NCBI GenBank assembly: GCA_940671915.1
Contig: CALNVZ010003433.1
Location: 47,801,232 to 47,865,231, forward strand
Direction of reading: 5' to 3'
Source: Paracentrotus lividus
Taxonomy: Eukaryota > Echinodermata > Echinoidea > Camarodonta > Echinidae
DNA: 64,000 nucleotides
Shown here: piece after piece, positions 45,081 to 56,204 of the stretch
How positions within the stretch are numbered: the stretch's first letter is position 1
How the letters are laid out: every line of letters begins with the position of its first letter
Position numbers and translations under genes: made by a program
The notes under the pieces: model-generated
Told to the model about the DNA's origin: nothing
The model's input: only the letters and a program-made list of their open reading frames with translations
Databases searched by the model: none

Positions 45081-46624
45081 TTTACATAAAGGGCCCTCAC
45101 ACTACGGCGTGTGAGCTAAACGTTTGACCGGCGTCTTGGAATTTGGTGTTGTACGTTCGAAAACGTTGCTACTCGTTAACCATACGCAATTAGTCTTGTA
45201 CTGAACAGCAAATGTACGCTGAGATAAATTCTAATTATTAACGTTCACAGTTTTTAGCGTTTTCTAGCGCGTAACAACGCCATTATCATAGGTTCTGTAT
45301 GCGCTGGGCATTAGCAGTGTTGAACGTTATGCGCGTTGATGTTCTTTCCCTTGTCGTTCTCTCATATCGTTCTCCTGGTCTCCAAACGCGTCTAATCTAT
45401 CTCGGGAAGTTTTTTTCAATCATGGTTTATTACTATTTTTCATTTTTTAATCAATATCTTTGAATGCATCGATTTTTTTCCCCTCGATTAAAATAAAAAA
45501 AAAAAAAACAATGATATTAAATCTTGCTATTATGTCGGAGAAAAGATTTATGTGGATAATCAATCGACATGTATCAATAATAATCTAACTGGGTCTCTTA
45601 ATCTTTATTTCATTTGGGAATTAGCTATATTATATGTGATGTATATTATCAAATAATACTTGAATGCTGCGAGCGCCCTTCAGAGTCGCTCACTAAGCCT
45701 CGTAATAGTTAGTTAACATTAAAAGCCCTATAAACACCGAGAGTAGTATACATGTATAAAGTGCAGATACATAAATGTAAACTATTATTAGTAAAACTCT
45801 ATCATCGCCATGAAATATGTTTAGAAAGTTTTCGTCCAGTGGTATTTATGTAATTTAAAAACAACCTTCATATTTTGGTTAAGAAAAAAAATTTTATGAT
45901 GTATCTAGAATAGGTATAAACCAAAAATGGAAACGGGAAAGAATGAGGGACGGGAACGGAAAGGAAACACAGATAAGGAGAACTGGGTAGGTCAGACAAA
46001 ACAAGGAAAAAGAGAGGTAAAAAGAACAGGAACAGGACAGACGAGCAGAGATAGAAGAGTAGAGAGAAAAGCAACGGACTGAATTGTGAAAGAGAAACGG
46101 GAGTGGAAGTTGCGGAAAGATATTAAAGAGCTAATTAAGTGGTGATAGGATGGAATAACTGTAGTAATAAAATGTTGTTGGGTATTAATCACAACTAATA
46201 CACTAATTATCACCATTCAACAATGATTATTATCAGGTGCAATAATGGTTCAGCAAAATTGGTGGAAAAAATTAATGTGCAATCAAAGGCGAAAAACATA
46301 GATGAGTTGTATGCTACAAAAATCAGTGGACACGATACGAACTAGGTGAATATATCACGCATCAAATACTGAAGACTTAAATACTGTGCTAATTTGTAAT
46401 ACAGCTGTTTATGTCCATTTGGAAGGGACCTATGCAAAATATCTACACACGACATTAATGACATTTCCAATTTGATACCCTCTAGATCACTAACAGGTCG
46501 TCATCTTATATTTAAGACCCGAATATACAGTTGCGATAGTTTTTGTCTGTTCTGCTGCTAATCTATTTTTATCTTCTGCGTTATTGTCTTCAGTTTGCAA
46601 TCGAGGAAATTTCATCTGATAGAA

Positions 46625-46952
46625 GGATTTTAATTAATGATATCACACAGCCCCACATAAAAAAAGACAGACTTGCCACGTTCCAACGAACAGAAATAAT
46701 TGCCTTACATATTTAGGGCTCCCGCTAAGCACAGAAATTTCATTGTAAATGGTTGTAGAAAGATGAAGATGTGTAGTGCTTTTCATGTTTATGATAGTAG
46801 AAGACTGTAATCCTTAGGCTATGCATTGTGTAAAAATTAAATCTTATATCATTGTGTGCTTAAATGCAGGGCAAAAATTATAAGCTCTCAAAGAAACAAA
46901 AGGGTTCTGGCCATAATTACCCCAGCGGCCATAGATATACCCCAGTCTCCCC
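46625..46952 (-). mobile_element. Partial second copy of the GGGGAGACTGGGG element
   Basis: Reverse complement of about 29070-29345: shared blocks include CATAAAAAAAGACAGACTTG, CAACGAACAGAAATAATTGC and CCCCAGTCTCCCC followed by TA. The end meets the LINE at the same base as in the 29 kb copy (CTAAACGAAACTTA). Truncated at its other end. Confidence 0.75.
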
Positions 46953-47225
46953 TACTAAACGAAACTTAGCACGTAAATAGATACAGGGTCTCAACCAACA
47001 TTGTTTAAACTTATCCAACGTCTGTTTTAAAATGCCGTCCCTCCATTTTGATCTACCAGATTAATATTTGCAATCTCTCCATAATAATCCTGTTGTGACC
47101 AACTCAAATAGAGACTATCAAAATAGGGCGAAGAATCATTCTTGTAAAGGATTAAACTCCATACATTCATACTTCCATTATTCCAAATCTCGACCTCTTT
47201 CTAAAAATGGGAAAACATCTCTCTC
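46953..47225 (+). pseudogene. LINE fragment, second copy of the 28.9-29.07 kb region
   Basis: CTAAACGAAACTTA and, further on, CAAAATAGGGCG, AAGAATCATTCTTG and CCATACATTCATACTTCCAT are the same sequence as the minus-strand LINE near 29067-28890. Degenerate, with several indels. Confidence 0.7.
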
Positions 47226-47308
47226 TGTTTTGGACATAGTCAAATTTCGAGTGAAAATCGTGAACGCTAGACACACGTTACCTCAACACGCTCTAGTGTG
47301 AGGGCACC

Positions 47309-48550
47309 ATAAAACACAAGCCTACTGCAACCCTAACCCTATAGGATAAAGCCAGGAGCAATTGTCGGTGGAGCAAATGTTATCTCACCACATATGAGTT
47401 AAAGAGATGCAGTAACATTGAATGATATTCAAATCACATTTTATTTGATTTAGATTATTTTGCCAACATGATTATAAACACTTAGGTCAATCTGGTATCT
47501 CTTTAAAATTGCAAGCTAATTGCTTGCTTTACCTTCGAGATATCAATGATTTCGATACTCAAATTTTATAAACCAACCCCGGATGGTTTATAAAACCATG
47601 TGCTTTTCCCACATAGCACAACATACACCCATTTCCTGTTGTATAGTCCCCTTCTCTAGCGACCTGCTGAGCTAGCAGCAGAGGGTACTGGTGTTCGGCT
47701 CAATGCTTGGCCATTGTTTGTTACACTTTTGTAAGGTAGTAAATGACTTCCATTTGATCTGAAACTTTCAGTAGTTTGATTATTTACTGTTGGAACCAGA
47801 TATGATTTTATTAATCGTGATCTAATTGCTCTTGTTTATGAAAGTAACCCAATCCCTTTAATGCAGTATGAGTGGAATTTGGAGAGGGGAAAAGAGAGAG
47901 AGAAAGAAAGATAAGAGAAGAGAGAAAAGGAGTGCAAGACGAGGGAAAGAGAGAGAGAGATGCATACACAAAGGTTTCCCCCCTTTCTGCTACACCGAGG
48001 TTTTGCTCCCCCACGTTGCTGCGTTTCAATAATTTATAGAATACAAAAGAACAATGTCTTCACCATACTTACGTCATGACAACTAATGTAATAATGCAAC
48101 AGACCCCCCCCCCCACGAAAAATGAATATTAATTTTGCGCACATGTTCACGGCGCTTAATTTGGGGTATGAATGAAATTTCAGGCTCGAAGCCTTTTTAA
48201 TTTTGGCACTCCGAAATCCAACAATTTTCCAAATGGGGCATATTTTTCTGAACTAATTGTAACATCGAATAAATTAAATACTTTTTGAAGTTGTATCAAT
48301 CACGACTAGTAACTTCAAGGTGTTGGCAATGTCGCGTTAGGTTATAAATATGTTAATATTTTCAAGCACTTACGAAAAATTTTGAAGACCTTATTTTTTT
48401 TTACAGCAATTATTTTTCTGTTTTGTTTTTTTTTCCAATTTCCCAGGACAATAATGTTATTAAAGCTTGCCCTCAGAAATATTTTTTTGAAGGAAGAAAG
48501 CAAATTAAGTGCGAACAAATGTCCTTTTCCAGATAAAGAATATTTATATA
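47309..48550. other. Stretch with no recognised gene
   Basis: No coding pattern. Includes a GA-rich tract (47880-47965) and a C-run at 48105. Confidence 0.5.
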
Positions 48551-48935
48551 CAGTCTGAATCACATAAAATGGTACAGTTTTGAAATATTTTTTTTATTGT
48601 GTGAAGATTGGTTACAACTTGGTATAAAGCAGGAAAATTAGCTTTCTTCTGCAATTTTTTCCATCTCATTTAATGCTGTAGATCTTCAGATATCATTAGT
48701 TTTCTACAATCAATAAAAATTCATTTTGCGCACGCCATGCCTTGCCTTTCTGTAGGTTTTGTACATAACCCGCCAAAATGAACGTTAAATCTTTAGGTTT
48801 GTGGAAAGTTAATTCTCTCGTCTTCACACAAAAATTAGTACAACTTTATTTCTGCAAAAGCAAATTATTCGGAATAAATTGCATCAGCAAGAAAATATAT
48901 TGACCTTAATTTGGTACCATATCATTTTGTTTCGA
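48551..48935 (+). mobile_element. CAGTCTGAAT TA-element, right end missing
   Basis: Starts CAGTCTGAATCACATAAAAT after TA, contains the family blocks GTTTTCTACAATCAATAA, TTTGCGCACGCCATGCC and GCAAATTATTCGGAATAAAT, shared with 51525-51999 and, inverted, with 54553-55018. No matching right terminal repeat. Confidence 0.6.
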
Positions 48936-49961
48936 TAGGATAACGTAAACTGTAGTTATTGATTTATTAGTAGCCAAATGGTGGTATATAAATGTTGATA
49001 AAAGAAAAAAAATCATCAAAAGCAAAACGCACTTCTGTAAAATGAATAAGCCGTTGTTTCTTCTTGGCTAAAAAACATGTATTCAATTTCTTTTTGTTTA
49101 ACAAAGCATTGATGTTACACTTAAAATTATAAACGGGGAATTTAAAATAGTAGAAATAAAACGAGTCAAACTTATCGTTGCAGGTTCCAAACAACATTTC
49201 AAACTTAGATACATTTAACAAGATTTTCATATTTAGTATTAAATCAAATAGATCATGCCAGAGAAGAGATTTTTAATTATCCCAGAACAAAATGAACTAT
49301 TATTTCCTGAACTTCACATGTTGTAAAGAAAGCTTTACATTTATGACAGTTTATTCATCTTTCCGAACATGACATTACCACACAAAAATGAAAAATCAAC
49401 ATTTTTTAAAATCAACCAATTTACTCAATCCCAGTAATTCTTAAATGGCATCCCCTACCTTATCAGATGACTTGTCCTTCGGTCAGTGGTGTCTGATTTA
49501 TGAAAATGCCTTTTCTTCCTCTTTAAGATTAGTTTGATGAGTTTATGATTTATTAATAATCCTCTCAATAACAAACCCACGTGATAAGATTTGTCAATCT
49601 TGATTGGATGAACGAACAAGGAACTCGGTTTGTTAGTTTGGTTGCTATCGTTACATTGAGGTGTTATACCGCATTTGTTGTTTTCAGAGTTTACGTGGTA
49701 ATGAGCAGTTTAAATTATTTTTTTCTTCTCCCTCTCTCCCACGTTTTTCGAAAAGAATACACCTAATGCCCCAATAATACTAGTCACGTACCATTCAAGA
49801 CCATCTTTTAATATTTGTTTTTGTTTGTATATCTTCCTCTTTCTCTCGCACTCATAGAGTCATATATCACCTTCCCATTTCTAATAAAATCTGTCCATAA
49901 TGGGGGTTTTCCCTTTGCGCTATTGTGCCTTTATTCTCCTTCTCCAATCTCTCACCCCCCC

Positions 49962-49998
<37 letters not shown>

Positions 49999-50379
49999 GT
50001 CTGTCTCTGTCTCTGTCTCTCCTTTTCTCTTCCTCTCCCACTGTGAGTCTTTCTCTCTATTTTCTATACAATTCAAATAACGAGATTAACTCTAAATGTC
50101 ACTTGAAACGTAAAAAATCGATAATTTTCACGTGCAAAGTTTTGATATAAAGGCAATGTATAATTTTATTTTGTTTTTCGTCAATGTACGTACGTGAACC
50201 GGTGACATGACATAGATATAATTATGAGGTAAAAATTTATCCTAAAATTGAATCATTTCGGTTAACAAGTAGCGTTCGTTTTTATGAAATCGATTCACGA
50301 AAGCAGAAATGGAAGTTTCGAGCAACCTACCGCAAGTGCTAAATTTGGTACTTTAATTTGGAAGCACGGAACCAAAATA
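48936..50379. other. Stretch with no recognised gene; (CT)n tract
   Basis: AT-rich sequence. CT-type simple repeats at 49960-50035 give Leu/Ser-rich frames on the plus strand and Arg/Glu-rich frames on the minus strand, which I do not call. Confidence 0.5.
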
Positions 50380-51505
50380 CTGGGTGTTTCCGAAAAAAGG
50401 AAACCCAACTTTTATCAACAATAATTTCAAAAATATTCCAATGGTGATTATAAAATTTATATCACTGTAAAGTGCAACTCATTACCATTCGAATGAAACC
50501 TCTCACACCTCACCCATCATGCTTCGCTGAACGCCATTGTTCTGAAAACGTCTTGTAAAATTGTGCGTGGTTCACTTTCATGCACCTTGAGATGGTTTGT
50601 GTGAATGTGCCTGGAAAGGAAACCCAACTTCGATCATCAATAACTTCAAAAATATTTCAGTGGTGATAAAGAAGTTAATATCACTGAAAAGTAAACTCAT
50701 TACCATTCTAATGATACGTCTCTCAGCTCACCAATATCATGCATCACTGAACCCCATTGTTTCGAAAATTGTCTTGCAAAATTGTGATAGGTTCTCTTTA
50801 ATGCTCCTTGAGATGAGTTGCTTTGAAGGTTCCTAAAAAATCTAAGTAAAGCATTCCAGTGACGTTAAATAAATGAGTTTGATAAATGGGTTGGAAATGT
50901 CTACTTACTTAGTCCGTTTATGTTACCATCCAGGTAATTTCATCATGTTACTGCTCACGACAACCCAGAGAACGTATCAGGACATCTCCCCCGGAGGACA
51001 ACTCCCCCGGGGACAATTCCCGGAGGACAGCTCCCCCGGAGGACATAGGGTTAGGGTTAGGGTTAGGGGTAGGGTTAGGGTTGTCCTCCGGGGGAGTTGT
51101 CCTCCGGGGAGCTGTCCTCCGGAAATTGTCCCCGGGGGAGTTGTCCTCCGGGGGAGATGTCCTAGAACCTGAAAGAGATATCAATACAATGATAATGAGT
51201 GGCACTTTCCAGTGATATAAACGTCATAATCACCACTGTCATTTTCTTTAAATGATTGTAGTTGGGTTCCCTTTTAGGCACATTGCAACAACTCATCTCA
51301 ATGAGCGTGAAAGTGAACCACTCACAATCGTTTGCAAGACTTTTTCAAAACAATGAGGTTCAGTGATGCGTGACATTGGTGAGCTGAGCGAGGTATCACT
51401 AAAATGGTAATGAGTTGCACTTTCCAGTGATATAAATTTTTATAATCACCATGGTAATATTTTTGAAATTATTGATGATCAAATCCAGCTTGCAAATCAG
51501 ACCTG
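50380..51505. mobile_element. Foldback element with 235 bp units and a palindromic telomere-like core
   Basis: Left of the core are two direct units of about 235 bp (starting near 50398 and 50633; blocks GGAAACCCAACTT, TATCACTG, AACTCATTACCATTC, CACCTTGAGATG). Right of it (51180-51490) the same unit occurs in inverse orientation (CATCTCAATGAG, GGTAATGAGTTGCACTTTCC, AATATTTTTGAAATTATTGA). The centre is the separate palindrome at 50979-51163. No coding potential. Confidence 0.7.
50979..51163. repeat. GGAGGACA palindrome with TTAGGG repeats in the loop
   Basis: Left arm (50979-51045) begins AGGACATCTCCCCCGGAGGA and right arm (51082-51163) ends TCCTCCGGGGGAGATGTCCT, its exact complement. Both arms are made of GGAGGACA-(A/G)CTCCCCC units. 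The 36 bases between (51046-51081) are six telomere-type repeats, TAGGGT with one TAGGGGT. The CCTCCGGAGG word is also the core of 482-882. Confidence 0.9.
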
Positions 51506-51524
51506 TTCTTTTTAAAATGTTGTA

Positions 51525-51999
51525 CCGTCTGTATAAAATAAAATGGTACAGTTGGGAAACATTTTTTATTGTATGGAAATTAGTCATTACCTAATAATGC
51601 TTGGTATTTCCATAAAGCAGGAAAATAAGGTTTCTTCTGCAACGTTTTTCATCTCATTTGGTGGTGTAGATCGTGAGATATGATTAGTTTTCTACAATCA
51701 ATAAGAATTCAATTTGCGCACGCCGCGGCGTGCCGTGCCATGCCTTTGTGTAGGTTTCGAACATAAGCCGCCAAAAATGAACGGTTTTATGTAAAGTGAA
51801 TTCTCTTGTCTTTACACAAAAATTAGCATAGCTTTTATTTTACAACTTACAAGAGCAAATTATTTGAAATAAATAAAAAACCTCAGCAAGGAAGAAAATA
51901 TATTGGCTTTAATTTGATACCATATAAACATAATATGAAAATATTTCATATCTAATTTATTTTTTCCCAACTGTACTAATTTTTTTTTTTTATACGGAC
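51525..51999 (+). mobile_element. CCGTCTGTATA TA-element
   Basis: CCGTCTGTATAAAATAAAAT at the left pairs with TTTATACGGAC at the right, with TA on both sides (51523-51524 and 52000-52001). GTACAGTTGGG and CCCAACTGTAC are subterminal inverted words. Internal blocks shared with 48551 and 54553. Non-coding. Confidence 0.7.
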
Positions 52000-52079
52000 T
52001 AGAATTGTAAAAAAGCTCTGTACGGGGAAGGGTGGGGGCATATGGATTTTATTTGTCCTCTGTCAGTTTTACATAATTA

Positions 52080-52260
52080 AACCCACACGCACACTCCCTC
52101 ACACAAATACACCCAGACGTGCACACAAACACACCCACCCCAACCCACACTCACATTTTTATGCATTGACACCCATACACACACCTACACATCCTAACCC
52201 ACACACACACACGCACACACACACACTATCTCTCTCTCTCTCTCTCTCTCTTCAACGCGA
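52080..52260 (+). repeat. (CA)n and (CT)n simple sequence
   Basis: ACACACAC and CTCTCTCT tracts with interruptions. Confidence 0.9.
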
Positions 52261-52949
52261 CGTCGTCATCAATATTACTATTTCCTTAATTTTGACGTTA
52301 TATTTTCCTCTTTTCATAATTTTAATAATCTTCAGATTGATTGCAAGCGGTTTTCTTCTCCTTCTTCTTCTTTTCCAGGGATACTCTCCATCAGCCGGCT
52401 TCCTCTTTAAAAAAGCCTGTTGATATTAATAGAAATGAAGCAATCCAGTCGCCAGTACTAGTTGTGATTCAAGTAAAAACAAATATTTTTGTTTGCTCAG
52501 TCGTAATTATATTCCATTAAATGTGTCACGATAAGTCCTAATTTAATTCCAAATCATTTCCAACGCACGAAGACGCTGACTATTATACAAGAACTTTACA
52601 GTATAATTATATTTCCTGTACTGATGCATATTTTGTTGCATTATTAATTCAAGTTATAAAAGGCGCCTTGCACGAAGCCTACTGATTCCATTTTTGTGGT
52701 GGATATTGTTTACACAGTTCAAGTGCAAATTTTCAGATAAATACATCCAAACATCGACAACGCATTGACCATGTAATGGAAATCTTCTGTTGCATACCAT
52801 ACAGCACATGTCCTTCTAATGTTGATCTTCCCATGTCGAAGGCTACATGCTAGAGTGTAGCACTGACCGTAATAGAGAGTGGTGAATCTAAATGCTTTGT
52901 TAAGTTAAAGGACATCATTATTCTCTTGATAAGATAACAAAGGGTAATT

Positions 52950-52994
52950 ATGAGTAATTGGGAGCATGGCGGTGATGGAGTTTCACCAGATCAG
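52950..52994 (+). CDS. Unknown acidic protein, exon 1
   Basis: ATG at 52950, 15 codons MSNWEHGGDGVSPDQ, then donor CAG/GTAAGA at 52995, phase 0. I do not recognise the protein. It is supported by phase-consistent continuation into two further exons with good splice sites (53977-54053 and 55801-55867), giving about 63 residues that are polar and acidic with no hydrophobic segment. Likely a disordered N-terminus of a larger protein whose main exons are beyond 55867. No nearby upstream promoter element recognised. Alternative: a short non-coding RNA with chance open frames; the in-phase joins argue against this. Confidence 0.55.
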
Positions 52995-53036
52995 GTAAGA
53001 TATATTGATAATAGGCCTGTGAAAATGAAAACAATA

Positions 53037-53182
53037 CTGGAGGGCGTTTCATGAAACAAAGGACTTGTCGGACGTTTTATCCGACAAACTGTTATAAGCT
53101 ACTGAAATGCTTGCATCTGGTGGCAGAGAGCAAATTTGTCGGATAAAATGTCCGACAAGTCCTTTGATGAAACGCCCCCCAG
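53037..53182. mobile_element. 146 bp MITE with CTGGAGGGCGTTTCATGAAA ends
   Basis: Left arm CTGGAGGGCGTTTCATGAAA and following AAAGGACTTGTCGGAC pair with GTCCGACAAGTCCTTT and GATGAAACGCCCCCCAG at the right, arms about 50 bp with few mismatches. Perfectly sized to fold as an intronic hairpin. Lies 43 bases after exon 1 of the plus-strand gene. Confidence 0.85.
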
Positions 53183-53487
53183 ATGTCGTTTCTTATATCG
53201 CAAAATATGTTGTTGTTGTTGTACGGTATCTTGTATAATATGGTCAACTCCTTCTGTACTAGTAGCAGTGACTGACTATATTTTACCATGGAGGAGAGTC
53301 TTCCATGCTTTTACAGGGAGGAGAATAAAGATGGAGACGGGGGAAAATCTCATAAATATGAATATGGTCGCCGTTTTGATTTCCAGCGGCTCATGAGACA
53401 TCTCCGCGACTAGTCTACAAACCCCTATTATGGCAGATGAGATACCCCCATGCATTATTCTTGTTACCGTCAAATATTAGACTTATT

Positions 53488-53714
53488 AGGGTACGTGGTA
53501 TCTCGCTTCGCGGAGATGTCAGCTCCGAGACGGATAAAAAGTATTAGAGACGTCTCCGCTCAAATTTTCAAAAACTGTCGCAAAGCAGTTTCAAAGAACC
53601 GTCTCAAAGTACTTTCCGCGACTCATGAAACGTCTCGGAGACATCTCTGCGACGTCTCCGAAATCCGTCTCAAAGTTGATTCAAAGTAGTTTCCGCGAAG
53701 TGAGATATCACCCT
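53488..53714. mobile_element. GAGACGTCTC foldback MITE, copy 5
   Basis: Starts AGGGTACGTGGTATCTCGCT and ends GCGAAGTGAGATATCACCCT, followed by TA. Contains AAAAAGTATTAGAGACGTCT and AAAAACTGTCGCAAAG blocks shared with copy 1. In intron 1 of the plus-strand gene. Confidence 0.75.
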
Positions 53715-53976
53715 TACAGATGTTGATCGATGCACCCATAATATCATTATAATAGAATTTGACTCCAAATATAACGAGCAAACTGGATCAAAATTTGAAG
53801 GAAAAAAAACTAAATAACAAACTCTCCTACAAAAAATAACTGAGTTTTGTAATGAAACAAAATAGGTGTAAGTACCTAGAGCTTATCTCTTGATTGTGTT
53901 TGTTATGCTTATCATTATTATTGGTTTAATTGTTTATAAACGATTGAGCCATCGTCATTGTGATTTATTTTGAAAG

Positions 53977-54053
53977 GTTAATATGGAACATGATGGCATA
54001 GGATTTGATAGCATCGCTACACAACCAACTAGTCATGAAGAGGAACAGAAAAA
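53977..54053 (+). CDS. Unknown acidic protein, exon 2
   Basis: Acceptor TTTTGAAAG at 53976, then VNMEHDGIGFDSIATQPTSH and EEEQK, with AA left over before donor GTAAGT at 54054 (phase 2). The 77 nt length fits phase 0 in and phase 2 out. The polypyrimidine tract before the acceptor is weak. No domain recognised. The repeated E-H-x-G / E-H-D-G words of exons 1 and 2 (WEHGGDGVS, MEHDGIGF) look like a small internal duplication. Confidence 0.55.
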
Positions 54054-54552
54054 GTAAGTATACTAGAGCTAACTGGTATTCTAACAAAATGGCTAATCCA
54101 GAATTTGGAAAAGGAAGTGTCGACAATTTTTTTTAAATATATATATTTCTACATGTAGGCCTACAGTCAACGAGTGGTTTTTAAATTAGGGGCGTCCCCC
54201 TGCGCCCCCACCTGCAAACTTTTTCCCACAATTTTTTTGCAACGTTGTTATAACCCCCTTTCTCCTATAAGGATTTTTTTAATTGCTACCATATACCTTC
54301 ATGTATCTATTTATAGACTGATTAAAAATGGGGGGAAAAAATGATAATCAATTATTGAAAAGAAATAAGATATTTACAAAAATTCATTATTTTTTGTCGT
54401 GCATCTTTCTATAAAATTAAACATATATCACTTTCTGTTGAGACCCATGAGGATATTAGTGTATAACTTGATCGTAAGTGATGAAGTTCTGCTTGAATAT
54501 AGAGTTAATAAACATGTAGGTATCAATATTATTGAGCGCTTATAGGATTATA

Positions 54553-55018
54553 CAGTCTGTGTTAAAAAAAATGGTACAGTCGGGGAAAAAATCATTTAGG
54601 TGTGAAATCTTTTCATATAATGTGTGTTTGTGGTACCAAATTAAAGCCAAAAGATTTTTCTTGCTGATGCGCTTTATCCTGTATAATTTGCTTTCGTAAA
54701 ACAAAAGTTATGCTAAGTTTTGTGCGACGAGGAACAAATCGAAATTACGCACTTCTATTGTTCTGGAGCGCTAAATTCACGGTCATTACGCGAAATCGTA
54801 CACAAAGGCATGGGACGGCGTGCGAAAAATGGATTTTTCTTGATTGTAGAAAATTAGTCATATCTCAAAAAATACTGCACCAAATGTGATGAAAAAAATT
54901 GCAGAAGAAAGAGTGATATTCCTGCCTTATGAAAATAACAAACAATACCACGTTGATATTAACCTTCACACTATAAAAAAATGCTTTCCAACTGTACCAT
55001 TTTATTTGACACAGACTG
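54553..55018 (+). mobile_element. CAGTCTGTGT TA-element, complete 466 bp copy
   Basis: CAGTCTGTGTTAAAAAAAAT and ATTTGACACAGACTG end the element, with TA duplicated at 54551-54552 and 55019-55020. Subterminal ATGGTACAGT and ACTGTACCAT are inverted. Inside: GTGTTTGTGGTACCAAATTA, GGCATGGGACGGCGTGCG, ATTGTAGAAAATTAGTCAT, all shared in inverse orientation with 48551 and 51525. CAGT ends and TA duplication suggest Tc1/mariner mobilisation. No transposase. Confidence 0.85.
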
Positions 55019-55136
55019 TACATCATGCCTTACCCTTTTGTCATTTTGTGCACGGAAAGGCACGATTTGTAAAGTATTATCAAACTGAATATACTGAAAC
55101 TTAAATGGAAGTGCCTGAGATTATGGAAATTGCCGC

Positions 55137-55560
55137 TTGGTCTAAACTCACTTTGACCATTAAATGCTTGTTTGGTCGCATCTAAATGGTCCAATTTCAT
55201 TTCGTCTACTACAAGTTCGTCTAAGTACCTTTAGGTCTAATTGCAACTTCGCGCATTTATCATGTTGTCTAATTCCCGTTTCGTGTAATGTCCATTTCGT
55301 GTAATGTCCGCATGACCACTTAGCATGCTTATTCAATCCTTGTAACAAACTTTTAATAGACCAAATATTCACAGGGATTAGACGAAAAGGGCAGTTATGC
55401 TAATTGTGGAGTTTTCAATTTACCAAGTAGTCATTAGACCAAGTAAGTATTAAACCAATGGGAAATTAGACCAACATTTTAGTAGACCAAATTGGTGTAG
55501 TCCTTGTAATATTAGACAATCAGAGAATTGAACAAACTGTTGTTAGACCTAGTGGATATT
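55137..55560. repeat. Degenerate TTAGACC / GGTCTAA foldback region
   Basis: The left half is dense in TCTAA and CATTTCGTCTA words, and the right half in their complements (ATTAGACGAAA, ATTAGACCAA, AGTAGACCAA), so the block can fold on itself. Non-coding. Confidence 0.5.
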
Positions 55561-55574
55561 AACCGAAATTATGA

Positions 55575-55790
55575 CTATGACATTATGACTAATTCAACAT
55601 TGAAATGACTAGTTTACATTTAAATGACTAATTTACATTGAAATTACTAATTTACAAAGAAATGACTAATTTACATCGAAATGACTAATTTACATTGAAC
55701 AGTTGAAATGAGTAGTTTATATTGAACTGACTAATTTACAATGAAATGACTAGTTTACATCGCAAAGACTGATTTACATTGAACTGTTTG
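55575..55790 (+). repeat. 19-20 bp tandem array, AAATGACTAATTTACATTG
   Basis: About ten imperfect units of AAATGACTAATTTACATTG directly before exon 3 of the plus-strand gene. It forms the intron end, including part of the acceptor tract. Confidence 0.85.
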
Positions 55791-55800
55791 TATTGAATAG

Positions 55801-55867
55801 AAAGAAGGACGATGCGGAAGACGACACGTGTGAAGATGTGTGCGACTCTGCGGAAGGGATATGTGGG
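55801..55867 (+). CDS. Unknown acidic protein, exon 3
   Basis: Acceptor TTGTATTGAATAG at 55800; the first A completes the Lys codon left open by exon 2. Encodes KKKDDAEDDTCEDVCDSAEG and ends ICG before donor GTAAAT at 55868 (phase 0). Very acidic with three Cys. The large inverted-repeat element begins 28 bases after the donor. Later exons were not found in the window. Confidence 0.55.
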
Positions 55868-56204
55868 GTAAATATAACTTTTATTGCTCCAATATAAACA
55901 CAACACAAAAAGAAAGTTCCCCCTATTTCAGATATCAATCATTTTTAACAAGGAGGATTTGAAAAAAATCTAATTATATATCCATGTAGGGAATTTAATT
56001 AGCTACCAGGGGAACTAATTTTAGGAAAAAAAATCATCAAGTCATGCTTCAGTGATTAATGGTTGAATGCAAAAATGTCATTTTTGTAAAGTTCACAAGC
56101 CTAAAATCAGAACTTTGATTCAATGATATCGGACCCATTTTCAGATTCTAAACATTTTACACGTCAGAATGTATGCAAAACGTATGGTGGCCCTGAAGGG
56201 ACAT

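Larger units (their letters stand above)
45091..47308. mobile_element. 2.2 kb TIR element with GCCCTCACACTA ends
   Basis: GGGCCCTCACACTACGGCGT at 45091 pairs with the right end ACGCTCTAGTGTGAGGGCAC, whose complement is GTGCCCTCACACTAGAGCGT. Next to the left end the sequence is rich in AACGTT, GCGTT and CGTTCG words. The middle holds a nested LINE/TIR block (46625-47225). No transposase recognised. Confidence 0.6.

Noticed and set aside
51046-51081. Chromosome end or telomere
   Set aside because: Only six repeats, enclosed by inverted arms and continuing sequence on both sides; it is an interstitial loop.
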